A DNA stretch of 64,000 bases from Capniomyces stellatus. Lineage: Eukaryota > Kickxellomycota > Harpellomycetes > Harpellales > Legeriomycetaceae. The DNA is taken from NCBI GenBank assembly GCA_001661515.1, contig LUVW01000021.1, forward strand, positions 318,785-382,784, read 5' to 3'. Position 1 is the stretch's first letter. Every line of letters begins with the position of its first letter. A model generated the notes under the pieces. The model was not told the origin of the DNA and did not search any database. It saw only the letters and a list, made by a program, of their open reading frames with translations. Shown here in pieces: positions 54,896 through 64,000 of the stretch. Both the position numbers and the translations under genes were made by a program.

Positions 54896-56710
54896 ATGTT
54901 TCATAGTAGTGGCAATAAACAAGATATATACAACAGCATCAACAACATAAGTACTATTAATAGCACTAATAACAGCAATAGCAATAATAATATCGACAAT
55001 ATCAATAGTAGGGAACGTAACATAAATAGTTTTAGTAGTTTTAACCACAAAAAAGAACTGACAAACAGCTTCAAAACACTTCAACCAAACTTTATTCAAA
55101 ACAAAAACAGGGGCCTGAATCAAATGGAAAACAACATGGAGTATCTCTCCAACATAACAGATCCTTGTTCTCCAAGGAGTGAGTTTACGCCATCGCTGGT
55201 TAGCTCAAAGACAGCAGAGGACTACAACAACAACCAAAGCTACAACAACACACCGAGCAACAACTACAGATTTATCCAGGGGTATAACGATGGCTACAAT
55301 GTTGACGATAAAGCCGGGCAGATTAAGCAGGATCATTTGGATCAAACACAGCCGTTTTTAATTAAGCAAAGTGGAAATAGATTTGAGGAGCAAAAGGCTG
55401 TGATGGGCTCTGATAGCGCAAAGGGAGCAGGTAGCCAGTATGAGGCATTTGAGATTAACCAAAAGCAAATGGACACGCCTGTTTACGACAATTCAAACAA
55501 AAAAGACACGAGGCTATCTAAAGTGAAAAGGACACCACGCCCGCCCAATGCGTTCATCCTATACCGTAAGGAGATGCAAGCAGAGGTGATTAAAAGCAAC
55601 CCAGGGGTATCAAACAAAGAGATTTCCTGCATAATAGGAAAAATGTGGAGAGAAGAGACAAACGAGGTCAGAAACGAGTTCAAGGAGAAGGCTGAGGAGG
55701 AAAAGAAAAAGCACAAGAGTCTTTACCCCGACTACAAGTACCAGCCGCGCAAGTCAAAAAAGATCTACCGAATGGACCATGAGATGAATTTTGGGGATTG
55801 TGGGTATTATGGAGGGCCAATGCAAAACAAGATGTTCTATCCCGGAGCAAGCTATGGGGGGTATAACCCAATTATCTATGACATACCAGAGATGTCCAGA
55901 GGAGGGTTTATTGACCAAGCACCCCAGATGGTAAACTACATGGAGGTCCAAAAGGCCAGAGACATACAGATACAAAGATACTCTGAGAATTACAACCCAC
56001 GCCAAGTCCAGTCCCATGTAGGGCCAATCAACAACATGTCCTACACATCACCCCAGATCTCATCGCAGTACGGCAGGCAAATGAGCCAAAACGTCCAATC
56101 AAACGACGACTACTCATCTGGAAATCTACTTCCCCACACCATAGCAACCAAGATTCCAAATCAGATGCAGTTCTGGCCAAAGAGCACGGTTGGCGAGGGG
56201 CTTGAAATTGACGGAATCGCAACAGCTAACGACAACGCATACATATCCACAATGCTCCCCAAGCAAATCACAAAGATTCCAAACATTTACTCTGATAACG
56301 AACGCATGGTCGAGTTTCAGCTATCTCAGTTGCAGGCAAACTCCGGAACCAACCCCAACAACGGCAGCGATCACAACAAGAACATAAACTCGTACGGCAA
56401 CAATCTAGATAAATCCAGTTATCCGCTTCCGTTAAATGGCGAGCAGGCACGCTTCTATAACAAAAGCAATAACAGGCCAAACGAGTCAAACAATTTAAGC
56501 CAAAACAGCAACAATCTAAATAGATACAACCAGATTCCACAGAGAAACGCAAAAGGGCTTGACCAGAAACTGGATTCCGATTACAACGCCTCAAACTACG
56601 AACAAAGACAGCAAAACGCTTACAACGACGGCTCCAACGGTCTTATTTATCAGCAAAACAGCGTTTTCTCGTTGCCAATCATATCTGACATTCACGGAAA
56701 CAATATTTAG
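54896..56710 (+). CDS. HMG-box transcription factor, MATA-HMG type
   Basis: An intronless 604-residue protein. The single HMG box lies at about 213-285: RPPNAFILYRKEMQAEVIKS, NKEISCIIGKMWREE, then KAEEEKKKHKSLYPDYKY and QPRKSKK. The RPPNAFILYR start, Ile at the intercalating position and the YPDYKYQPRK end mark the sequence-specific MATA/Ste11/SOX-like group and not the non-specific HMGB type. The N part (1-210) and C part (300-604) are Asn/Gln/Ser/Tyr-rich and probably disordered, as in fungal Ste11-, Rox1- or mating-type regulators. Target genes and role (mating, sexual development or hypoxia) cannot be told from sequence. It lies between a gene-poor repeat region and VMA12. Start: the first ATG after a stop-rich leader. 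Confidence 0.9.
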   Translation: MFHSSGNKQDIYNSINNISTINSTNNSNSNNNIDNINSRERNINSFSSFNHKKELTNSFKTLQPNFIQNKNRGLNQMENNMEYLSNITDPCSPRSEFTPSLVSSKTAEDYNNNQSYNNTPSNNYRFIQGYNDGYNVDDKAGQIKQDHLDQTQPFLIKQSGNRFEEQKAVMGSDSAKGAGSQYEAFEINQKQMDTPVYDNSNKKDTRLSKVKRTPRPPNAFILYRKEMQAEVIKSNPGVSNKEISCIIGKMWREETNEVRNEFKEKAEEEKKKHKSLYPDYKYQPRKSKKIYRMDHEMNFGDCGYYGGPMQNKMFYPGASYGGYNPIIYDIPEMSRGGFIDQAPQMVNYMEVQKARDIQIQRYSENYNPRQVQSHVGPINNMSYTSPQISSQYGRQMSQNVQSNDDYSSGNLLPHTIATKIPNQMQFWPKSTVGEGLEIDGIATANDNAYISTMLPKQITKIPNIYSDNERMVEFQLSQLQANSGTNPNNGSDHNKNINSYGNNLDKSSYPLPLNGEQARFYNKSNNRPNESNNLSQNSNNLNRYNQIPQRNAKGLDQKLDSDYNASNYEQRQQNAYNDGSNGLIYQQNSVFSLPIISDIHGNNI

Positions 56711-56760
56711 AAGTCGTAAAACATATCAGTAAAAACAAAACAGTTATTATTTAAGCGCAC

Positions 56761-56777
56761 TTGGCCGCTACGGCCAA
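56761..56777 (+). terminator. GC-rich hairpin after the HMG gene
   Basis: TTGGCCG-CTA-CGGCCAA is a perfect 7-bp stem with a 3-nt loop, 50 bases after the stop codon in otherwise AT-rich DNA. It would form a stable stem in the 3' untranslated region. A role in 3'-end control is only a guess; the string is also an SfiI site. Confidence 0.35.
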
Positions 56778-57534
56778 CGCTCATCCAAATCCAAATCCAC
56801 ACACACCCTATTTCATAATGTCAATAAAACTTTATCATTAATTTTATACCAACATCAACTAATCCATTACTTTGTTATTTAACTTTATTTACAATTAAAA
56901 TTTTGTATTTTTTTTCTACGCTTTCTTTTTATTTTTCGAGGAAATAAAAAAAAGCTTGAATAAAACAATTCTTTAAACGCAAAGTTGTCAATTTATTTTG
57001 ATATCTCAGTTTCCTAGCTTTGCTGTATTTTTTAAAGCTTTTTGGGGAGTTTCAAGTTTAGTTAAAATGCCGGGTGTTTTATTCGAGCAAATGATATTAC
57101 AGCAACTAGTTCAGTTAATAAAATGAAACCGAGTGAACCAAAAATATACAACACAAGAACCGGAATAAAAATAAAAAAATAAAAAAATAAAAAAATAACA
57201 GGAAAAAAAAGGAAAGGGAAAAGCAAGTAAAAAAAATGGGAAGGAGGGATCATGTAAACATTAAGGAGAAAATTTGACACAATAAGAACCCCCTCCCCAA
57301 AGAAATGACTCGTAAATATCAGCAAAAGACAAAATATGTTTAAAGCTCGCTTCATAACTTAATTTTAAGACTAGTGACAAAAGCTCGCTTTTGATATTTC
57401 CATCAATTTTGCCAGTATTAATTCTTCACTTTTACTTGGTACATACACGATTCATTGTCTGCACTTGTACTTTGCTTTATAGTTTATTTTAATTTATAAT
57501 CTCTAATTCAGCCTTTAACTTAATTTTAACACCA

Positions 57535-57660
57535 ACCTTAGTATTGGCCTTAATTTTAATCTTAGTCTTTGCCTCAACCTTAATCTTAGTCACAGTCTTA
57601 GCCTCAGTCTTAATATCAACTTCAACCTTAGTTTTAGACTTAGTCTTGATATTAATATTA
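57535..57660. repeat. Imperfect CTTAGTCTTAGCCTCA repeats
   Basis: Six to eight diverged units of 15-18 bases in the VMA12 upstream region, with TTAATCTTAGTC and CTTAGCCTC cores. Confidence 0.6.
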
Positions 57661-57698
57661 GTTTTTGCAGTAACAGATTGGTCGCTTGTTTGTGATAA

Positions 57699-58796
57699 AT
57701 GGCGATATTCTATTTTAGGATTTCAAAGGAAATTCTAGTACATTGTTTCGGTTTATTACAGAAAGATACGAAGGAATTGCTTGAAATCGAAAATATAAAT
57801 ATCAAAGAAAACGAAAGATTAAATCGAAATGATAAAGAAACTGTGAGGCCTGTTCTCATAAGGGAGATTAGCGATCTCAGAAACGTCAAAGTATCAACAA
57901 AAGCTAAAAACAATACCATCGATATTGTACTCTCGCTAAAATCTTTAAAGGAGGTGGTTGAAATAAACAAAAAAAGTCAGCTAAAAAAAGGTAAATAGAT
58001 TTAATTCACTGTAAAAAAAAACAAATACAAAAGCTGGAATTATATCTAAATTTTGTATTTTGATTGCAGATGGAAAGTGGCTACACGAAATTTTATCAGG
58101 CTCCGAGATCTACGTGCCTAGATTTAGCGTTGAGGAGGAGCTTGAATTGTTGAAAGCCAAAGAAAAAAGCAAGATTCTGCGAGAGAATACGATAAAGGAG
58201 ATTAACGAATACGAATACTATAGCATGACAAGGGACATATCAGGAAAACCAAAGGCGTTTGGTATTGGAAGCACCTCAAGTAGCAAGCACATCAAGAAGC
58301 CTGGCTGGCAGCCCCAAAAGGTTGCAGGAGTTAGTCTAAAGAGCTCCGGTGTAAAGAACAGCGACTCCCTTGTCTCTACAAGATATCTTGACGATTACAA
58401 AAACGATATATTTTTAGCAGAGGAGGAAAAGTATGTCGATCGTAGCTTAACCACAGCCGTGAATATTCTACTAAGTGTATTTGGTACAGGGTTTGCTGTA
58501 TTTTTTATATCGAATCTAGTGTCAAACACGCTGGGCTATGTAAGTCTACCACCCTTTTAATCATTGCGCGTAGTATCTCGTAGCTACTTGTGTCTTTCGG
58601 TATTTTTGGTGATTTTTATCAGTTATTGGCATCTGTATGAATTTTATTTATTTATTTATTTTTCGTAAACCAACAGCTGTTTACTTATCATTTCCTTGTT
58701 TGTGTGTTCCATTAGAGAGTTCTATTAGCTATTGCGTCGTCCATTGCTGTTGCACTTAGCGAGTTTTACTTGTATAGCATGTCAACTAGCCGCTAG
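57699..58796 (+). CDS. VMA12: VMA12/TMEM199-like V-ATPase assembly factor
   Basis: Three exons, 57699-57990, 58070-58539 and 58716-58796, join in phases 1 and 0 over introns of 79 and 176 nt to give 280 residues. The last two exons create NTLGY-RVLLAIASSIAVALS from a split membrane helix. The cytosolic part contains WLHEILSGSEIYVPRF, a charged helix ELELLKAKEKSK and EYEYYSMTRDI, the E-x-x-YxxMT pattern of Vma12/TMEM199. Two helices follow (TTAVNILLSVFGTGFAVFFI and RVLLAIASSIAVALSEFYLY) and the protein ends in a short basic tail. Vma12 with Vma22 and Vma21 assembles the V-ATPase Vo sector in the ER. The N-terminal ~95 residues are longer than in yeast (215 total) and not well conserved, so the start is less certain. 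Confidence 0.83.
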
Positions 58797-59401
58797 AAAA
58801 ACACGAAAATTGCATTCAAGGGCGCTAGGAGTATATTGGACAACACAACGTGGTCAGTTGTCATTTCCAAGGGGACAATCATGCAATTAATCTGCTATCT
58901 ATCATCTATCACTGATATTGTTGGTTTTGGAGTACTTTATTTCTCCTCCACCTTCTGCATCCTTGTGCTTTCCAAGCACCAAAGCTTAGTATTAATTTGA
59001 CCCCTCTCTTTTAGCTTTATCTCCGGTATACCATTTTGATCCATACCGTATTACCTTGCATTTTACTTTTATTTCCTTCAATTATAGTTTTTTTTTCCTT
59101 TATTTCTTTTGTTGGATTTTAATTTTTGCATTTTTAACTTGGTCTTTTCACTTTTTTATTTAGAAAAAAATAGTTTGTACATCTTTGTAAAGGAAATTCG
59201 ACGTCAACTTGACAAAAAATTTGATTTTTTTTCGGCCCCAGTCTCTCCTCGCTCCCCGCTCCTCTCCTCTCCCTTCACCTTTCCCTTTACCTTCATGCTG
59301 TTAAATGTAATTTTAGTGTCTCAATCAATCCTTTGAATTTGAATTTGAATTTGAATTTGGATTTGAATTTGTCTGTTTTGGTAAAGTCAGTGACAAGAAC
59401 G
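58797..59401. other. Convergent intergenic with T-rich and TTTGAA repeats
   Basis: Lies between the 3' ends of VMA12 and the kinase. It is T-rich with a TTTGAA repeat at 59335-59368. No gene seen. Confidence 0.5.
59335..59368. repeat. (TTTGAA)n microsatellite
   Basis: Five to six units, the last with GGATTTGAA changes, just beyond the kinase stop codon. Confidence 0.8.
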
Positions 59402-60775
59402 TCAATTAGAAACCGAGTCTTCTATAGTCAAATTCTCAATAGTGTTCCCTAATTTTGGTAAATTGATATATGCATCAACACCATGGCCAGGCAAAGAGTA
59501 TACATTTACATCGCCGCTCCAGTACCTAGCAAAAACCCTAGACATTGGGAGTCCGAACCCAAACGCTAAAAGGGGCGATACCTCAGTATTCTCGTCGATT
59601 TTTGCCTGCTTTTCTTTGATCGAGTAAAAGTTAGATAAAAGCTTGATCTTAAGTGGCGAACCATAGTACCAAAGCTGGCTTAAAGTATGCTGGGGGATTC
59701 CACCGCCCCTATCGGATATTCTAATACTCACGTCTGTTTTAGTGGTGCAAATTGTAACGTCAATTGTATCATACTTTGTAGCTCTAGACATATTTGCAGC
59801 ACTAGGACTGCTACTTGCATCGTATACTTTGTTGTATCGCTCAATTGTGGATCTCATCGAGTTTTTTAATAGCTCAAAGATAATGTAGTCCACATGTTCA
59901 GGTATGCACATTATAGTTGACTCTATGTCCCCATCAATAGTGACTTGAGGGGTCTTTCCTGGGGCCAAGCCATACGCCTCTTCAAAAATCTTTTGAACTT
60001 TTGTAGCGCACACCGATACAAGATTGGCTATGTTGCACTTGGTGTGTACTATCCCAATCATATCTGCTTCCGGTTTGGACCCTTCCACTGAAGTGTGGCT
60101 TTCGCTAGCACCACTCATCTTTTCTGCCTTCTTTTTCATATAAGCTCGAGTTAAAGACACCTGCTGCTCGCTAATCATCCTTCTTGAGATTCTTGTCATT
60201 AGCATCCGGTTCATAAATATATCAATCGACCTTGGATCAACTAGGCCAAAGCATTCGCTAAGCCCCGTTGCGAGCAGAGGAATCACCTTGTAGTGCTCTT
60301 TGATGTTCATTTCCACCATATCGCAAAACCTTACATTATCTTCTAACGTCTTTATTTCAGGAAATCTTCTTATCTGCTCAAACGCCTTCCAATACAGGTT
60401 GTATACCCCCACCATGTTTGAGTTCGTTCCAATAATGTAGGGCAGATATTGGAAATCTCGGATTCGGTGTGCTAGCCTTACTGGAAGCTCTGCACGGACA
60501 TAGTTTGCTGAAGTTATCAGTCTTTCCTCATTTAAATTCCTTCCAAACAACACCAGCTGCCGCACCGAGACTGTTTTTGCATCCTTTTGGAGATATTTCT
60601 CAAGGATGTTATTTTGATAAAACTTCTTGGGCAGATTTCCAGCTGCCACTGTTATAAACGGGCTTTTTCCAACATTGCCAACAAGCCATGGCCTGGATTT
60701 GCTACTGTCAGGCAAGCCAAAATCCTGCATCTGGCCCGTCAGTTTTATACCTCGTTTCCCGATTTTCTTGTACAT
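59402..60775 (-). CDS. Mitochondrial PDK/BCKDK-family protein kinase
   Basis: An intronless 457-residue protein. The alpha-helical N domain contains SVRQLVLFGRN, YVRAELPVRLAHRIRDFQYLPYI and MNRMLMTRISRRMISEQQ, all typical of the family. The C domain is a GHKL ATPase with N-box FELLKNSMRST, G1 box DRGGGIP and G2 box FGFGLPMSRVFARYWSGDV. These kinases phosphorylate E1-alpha of pyruvate or branched-chain 2-oxoacid dehydrogenase in the matrix and turn it off. Which of the two cannot be said here. The N terminus MYKKIGKRGIKL is basic and amphipathic, fitting import. I take the ATG at 60775; the frame extends only four codons further up before a stop and has no other ATG. Confidence 0.93.
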   Translation of the reverse strand: MYKKIGKRGIKLTGQMQDFGLPDSSKSRPWLVGNVGKSPFITVAAGNLPKKFYQNNILEKYLQKDAKTVSVRQLVLFGRNLNEERLITSANYVRAELPVRLAHRIRDFQYLPYIIGTNSNMVGVYNLYWKAFEQIRRFPEIKTLEDNVRFCDMVEMNIKEHYKVIPLLATGLSECFGLVDPRSIDIFMNRMLMTRISRRMISEQQVSLTRAYMKKKAEKMSGASESHTSVEGSKPEADMIGIVHTKCNIANLVSVCATKVQKIFEEAYGLAPGKTPQVTIDGDIESTIMCIPEHVDYIIFELLKNSMRSTIERYNKVYDASSSPSAANMSRATKYDTIDVTICTTKTDVSIRISDRGGGIPQHTLSQLWYYGSPLKIKLLSNFYSIKEKQAKIDENTEVSPLLAFGFGLPMSRVFARYWSGDVNVYSLPGHGVDAYINLPKLGNTIENLTIEDSVSN

Positions 60776-61461
60776 TTCCAAACACGCTTCAATCTATCGA
60801 CACCTTAGGATCGACATGCAGTTTATGAGTGAGCAATAAGAATAAATAGCAGCAACCCTCAAAACTAACAGAAAGCAGTGTTAAAATAAAAAAAAATAAA
60901 GAACAGTTTGGTATTCTCAATACATGAAACAATATATTGCGCTAATATATTAGATGTCCGTCTATAAATAATCAAAATCACTAAAAGCAGAAACAAGTAA
61001 TAGGAAGGCCAGTTCTAGCTTCGAACTCTTGCTTTTATAATCGCACATTCAGAGCTCGTAAAGACTAATTGGCTAGCCGTCAATATTAAAATTAAATTAA
61101 AGTTGGTTTAGGCAAAATTTTGGCCAATGTTTTCGCAGTTTAAAACAAACAAATGCAAGCATAGCCAATACCACTTATGTTTGTTGGTTTCCAATGGAAT
61201 GGATCGGCTTGTCATTTACTAGAATTTGCACTCTAGCTTGTTACTACTTTAAACCGTTTATTTATTGCAACAGGTGTATAGTATTTTCGATAATTCACAA
61301 GCTTAGTTTAGCTAGTTTAAACGTCCATAAAGCTCTGGTAAACAAGAGCAATAGTATACAGTGCACTAAACCAACGAAATGGGTATTTATACAGCAGCAC
61401 AGCACAGCACAGCAGGGGGAGGGGGGTGGATAAAGGGTAATGCGGTAAATATAAGAAAGAG
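60776..61461. other. Intergenic between kinase 5' end and NNF1 3' end
   Basis: AT-rich with a CAGCA-type run (61392-61414, ACAGCAGCACAGCACAGCACAGC) and a G-tract at 61415-61429. The left part should be the kinase promoter. No gene seen. Confidence 0.5.
61391..61429 (+). repeat. ACAGC repeat followed by G-tract
   Basis: Four to five AGCAC/ACAGC units run into G runs of 5 and 6, 33 bases beyond the NNF1 stop codon. Like the DOM34 3' end, the minus-strand transcript would carry a C-rich tract. Confidence 0.6.
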
Positions 61462-62483
61462 CTACTCGGCCTCAAGGCCATCCCCAATGGAGTTTGATAT
61501 CCGCAAAAGATACTCTGTCATTCGCTCCAGCTCTTGCTTATGTCTTAGTATCTTTTGAACCATATCCGAGTTTAGTTTCTTTCGTTCTTCAAGTTCTTTG
61601 CAATACCTCGCTAAAGTGTCCAGCTCCATTTGAACTATCTGACTCCTTATCTGATCTCCTGGACTCAGACTTACTCTAAACATAGTGTACGGCCAAGGTA
61701 TTAAAGTAAAAACAATTAAACATTGATAAAAGTAAAGAGTTTGTAGTAATGACATGGCCAGTAATACTGTCGTCGTTGATGGCATAATTTATTTTTTATC
61801 TTTTTTATTGAAATGGAATAATTAATAGTTTGCTTACATTTTAGTGGCGCTATTTGACAAAACACGCTCTTTGGCTTCGTTTATTAAAGAATCAAACTCG
61901 TTGAATTTTTTTTCAATGTTGAAATAAATCTGAATTGAAGAAAAGTCATTCTATACACAAAGTTTTGCAAAAGCTTGGTTGTAAATCACAGCCAAAGTAA
62001 CAAGAATTCAAAGCTGGTACTGTAAAGAACAAAATACAACAAACAATAGAGGCAAACTACCTGTGCTGAATTAATCAAACTTCCACACAGCTCGTCGTGA
62101 AAAGTTTTGAATTTATCACCCATCTCGCTTGCCAAGTACGGTAATATACTTTGAAAAGTCTCGTAGCTAATGTACACACAGACAGATGTTAGTTTATAAT
62201 AGAAAACCAGAAACACCAGTGATAAGGCTGACCGGCTCTTCTTCAATTCTGTTGCCGAACTTTATCATTGAACATTATTTACCAATATTGTGAATAAATC
62301 CACAGTTTTTTGTCGATTATAGTTATGGTCTTAGTTATGGTTTTGTCTATATTACCTGAAATCTTGGATTACATTTCCGATTGATCTATCAAGGATAGTA
62401 TGGAGTTTCTTCATTCGAAGACTTTCAATACTTTTAGTAGAGTTTTCGTCATTTATATCTACATTGCTGTTACTGACATTCAT
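61462..62483 (-). CDS. NNF1: NNF1/PMF1, MIS12-complex kinetochore subunit
   Basis: Four short exons, 62483-62356, 62166-62061, 61929-61838 and 61675-61462, join in phases 2, 0 and 2 over introns of 189, 131 and 162 nt to give 179 residues. The protein begins MNVSNSNVDINDENSTK, then MKKLHTILDRSIGNVIQDF-RSYETFQSILP, the amphipathic FNIEKKFNEFDSLINEAKER and SLSPGDQIRSQIVQMELD, and ends in a heptad-rich helix ELEERKKLNSDMVQKILRHK. The order helix-FP motif-long helix-PG-x-LR/IRS-coiled coil is that of Nnf1 and vertebrate PMF1, and the length is in range (yeast 201). It is part of the Mtw1/MIS12 complex linking the inner kinetochore to Ndc80. No exon is long enough to be found as a single frame. 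Confidence 0.82.
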
Positions 62484-63081
62484 TGTTTGAAGCGTTTAGG
62501 ATCCAGAGCTTTTGGTATTGGATTTTGGTATGGTTGGTACACTTAATATATTTGGTATATTTAGGCAAGTGCTTTAAAGTCAAAAAGTGTAATCAAGATT
62601 TGTTGATTAGTTTGGTTTTAAAACTGTCTGGTTTTTTGTATCACAGGTTTTGTTTTGATTAAAATTTTAAGCAATATTCGAGTGCTGGGTTTTGTTTACT
62701 TTATTGGAATCAATTCGCTGATAATTAGCTATTATTTTCTTTATTTAAAATTCTTAAATGTATTCTATTGGCCACAGTTTATCTTGAGTCCTTTTTCTTT
62801 TCTTACGAGTTTTTTCTAATTTTTTTCTTATGGCATTTTCATATTTTTTCACATATTTTTTCATTGCTTTTTAATTTTGAATGCTATTATTAACGAGCTA
62901 GCGGGTCAAAGATTGGTTGATATAGTCGATTGTTCAGTAGAATAAAGATTGTAGATTACAAAATTCAGAGTAAAAGAAAGTGCTATGGAATATATAATAA
63001 TCGCATTAATGGGTGCATTCAGCACTCAAGCTGGTGAGGGTGAATAGTTAAAAATAAATCCAAAAGTCTGGATAAATGATG
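62484..63081. other. Intergenic, NNF1 promoter side
   Basis: About 600 AT-rich bases between NNF1 (5' end) and the 3' end of the next minus-strand gene. No gene or clear motif. Confidence 0.5.
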
Positions 63082-63987
63082 CTACTGGTATGGAATGTTA
63101 TGATAAGCGCCCATAATTCTGCCTACGTCAAATGAAAATCCAGATATTGACACTGGTGGTTTTAAAAGCAAGTGGCTGAGTTGGGTGGGCGTGTTGGTGC
63201 TATTGTCATTGGAACTATTGGTGTTGTTAGCGTTGAATTTGGTGTCATTCTTTGTGGCTGTGGCAATATTAGGTTCTGAAGAGCGACCCATAAGTAGCTC
63301 CAATAGCGAGTTGTTTAACCTCTGTGGTGGATTTCCAGAGTCGTTGTTGCTAACGCTTTCGGGTTGTGTAGAGCTGACAGCGGTATTGAAGTTTACATCT
63401 TTAATACGGCCAACGTAAAGAAACATAGACATGTATATACATATATTTTAGTAAGCCAGTGTGGTTTAGGCGTTTTTCAGCAAGCTTGGAACTACGCTAA
63501 AACAAAAACATATTATAAAGTAAGAGTTACCTCTATTCAAAATCGATCCCTGTATTTTAATAAACGTTTCAGGGTCCATGGCCATGTTGTTTGTAGGCTT
63601 GCTGGGGCTATTGTCGGCATTTTGAGCTGAGCTGGAAATTTTTAGCGGATCATACAGGTAAATGACGTTCTTGGGCTGTTTGATAATTCCAGAAATGGTC
63701 TTCATGCGCGAGTTGCGTTTCAGAATATAGTGGTACAGCGGTCTATTGGTTTAGTACAGTATCAGTTCGTGTCAATATGTCAAGTATTCAGATGCTTTAA
63801 AAACCAAGCTTGGACAAGGTGTTCCCAACACGCTAAGCCCATAAAGCTAAAGGCGCTACAATCAACAACGAGTATAGTCGCAAGTATTTGCTGGCAAATC
63901 ATACTTACAGAATGAATGGCCGCACTAGAAAGAACTTTGGCTCCTTAATTATCCCCTCGCCTTTGTTTTTTCCTTGTATATTTGAAC
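63082..63987 (-). CDS. 3' part of an unrecognised gene, cut by the window end
   Basis: Three exons, 63987-63909, 63742-63531 and 63398-63082, join in phases 2 and 1 over introns of 166 and 132 nt; the 5' end lies beyond 64000. The coded part of 202 residues begins SNIQGKNKGEGIIKEPKFFL and continues VRPFILPLYHYILKRNSRMK, TISGIIKQPKNVIYLYDPLK, then an Asn/Ser-rich stretch and NNSLLELLMG before SFDVGRIMGAYHN. The last acceptor is AAAG|AT, the first AG after a TACTAAAA branch-like site. The PLYHYILKRNS segment is a little like the EVH1 fold of Dcp1, but the rest does not follow it, so I do not assign a function. Confidence 0.6.
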
Positions 63988-64000
63988 CTAAAAGATCAGA

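Larger units (their letters stand above)
56711..57698. other. Intergenic between HMG gene and VMA12
   Basis: Contains a GC-rich perfect hairpin at 56761-56777, AATAAA-like sites near 56822, A-rich sequence, and at 57535-57660 a series of imperfect CTTAGTCTTAGCCTCA-like units upstream of VMA12. No gene seen. Confidence 0.5.

Noticed and set aside
1..64000. tRNA, rRNA, CRISPR, retrotransposon or biosynthetic cluster
   Set aside because: I looked by eye for tRNA A/B boxes, common snRNA strings, direct-repeat/spacer arrays, reverse-transcriptase or integrase motifs and NRPS/PKS domains and saw none. A covariance-model and repeat-library search would be needed to exclude short or diverged copies.

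Overview
This is a nuclear fungal window. It is AT-rich (roughly one third G+C by eye), with spliceosomal introns in 13 of the recognised genes and several genes typical of or restricted to fungi: an Ssb-type ribosome-bound Hsp70, a GH72 beta-1,3-glucanosyltransferase with an X8 module and a GPI signal, VID27, ERG28, a membrane-anchored protoglobin and a MATA-type HMG-box factor. Low-complexity Asn/Ser/Thr stretches, many microsatellites and short introns (79-343 nt, mostly GTAAGN donors, TAG/CAG acceptors, some with a TACTAA-like branch site) fit an early-diverging, zygomycete-grade fungus, but the lineage is an inference of low confidence. The standard genetic code reads correctly throughout.

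Layout. From 1 to 24 kb every gene is on the minus strand: SSB Hsp70, SDHAF1 (SDH6), a small two-helix membrane protein, TIM50, an MFS monocarboxylate-type transporter, DOM34/pelota and a very large ATG2. From 26 to 31 kb the plus strand carries ERG28 (four short exons), a SEC14-like lipid-transfer protein (five exons) and an unrecognised protein without an obvious start. POC4/PSMG4 (minus) is followed by plus-strand genes for an HSDL2-like SDR, the GH72 enzyme, the protoglobin and VID27. SEC5 (minus) follows. The stretch 48.8-54.9 kb has no gene I can support and is full of tandem repeats. Then come the HMG-box factor and VMA12 (plus), a PDK/BCKDK-family kinase and the kinetochore gene NNF1 (minus), and the 3' part of one more minus-strand gene that runs off the window.

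Function. These are mostly dispersed housekeeping genes and not a cluster. Loose themes are mitochondria (SDHAF1, TIM50, PDK), membranes and lipids (ATG2, SEC14, ERG28, SEC5, VMA12, the possible serine palmitoyltransferase small subunit), the cell wall (GH72) and ribosome or proteasome quality control (SSB, DOM34, POC4). I see no operon-like, CRISPR, defence or biosynthetic cluster and no tRNA or rRNA. The items most worth a second look are the ~2880-residue ATG2 with expanding coding repeats, the membrane-anchored protoglobin, the unrecognised protein at 30.5 kb, the MATA-type HMG factor beside a 6-kb gene-poor repeat region, and a possible frame-shifted secreted Thr-rich gene at 53 kb.
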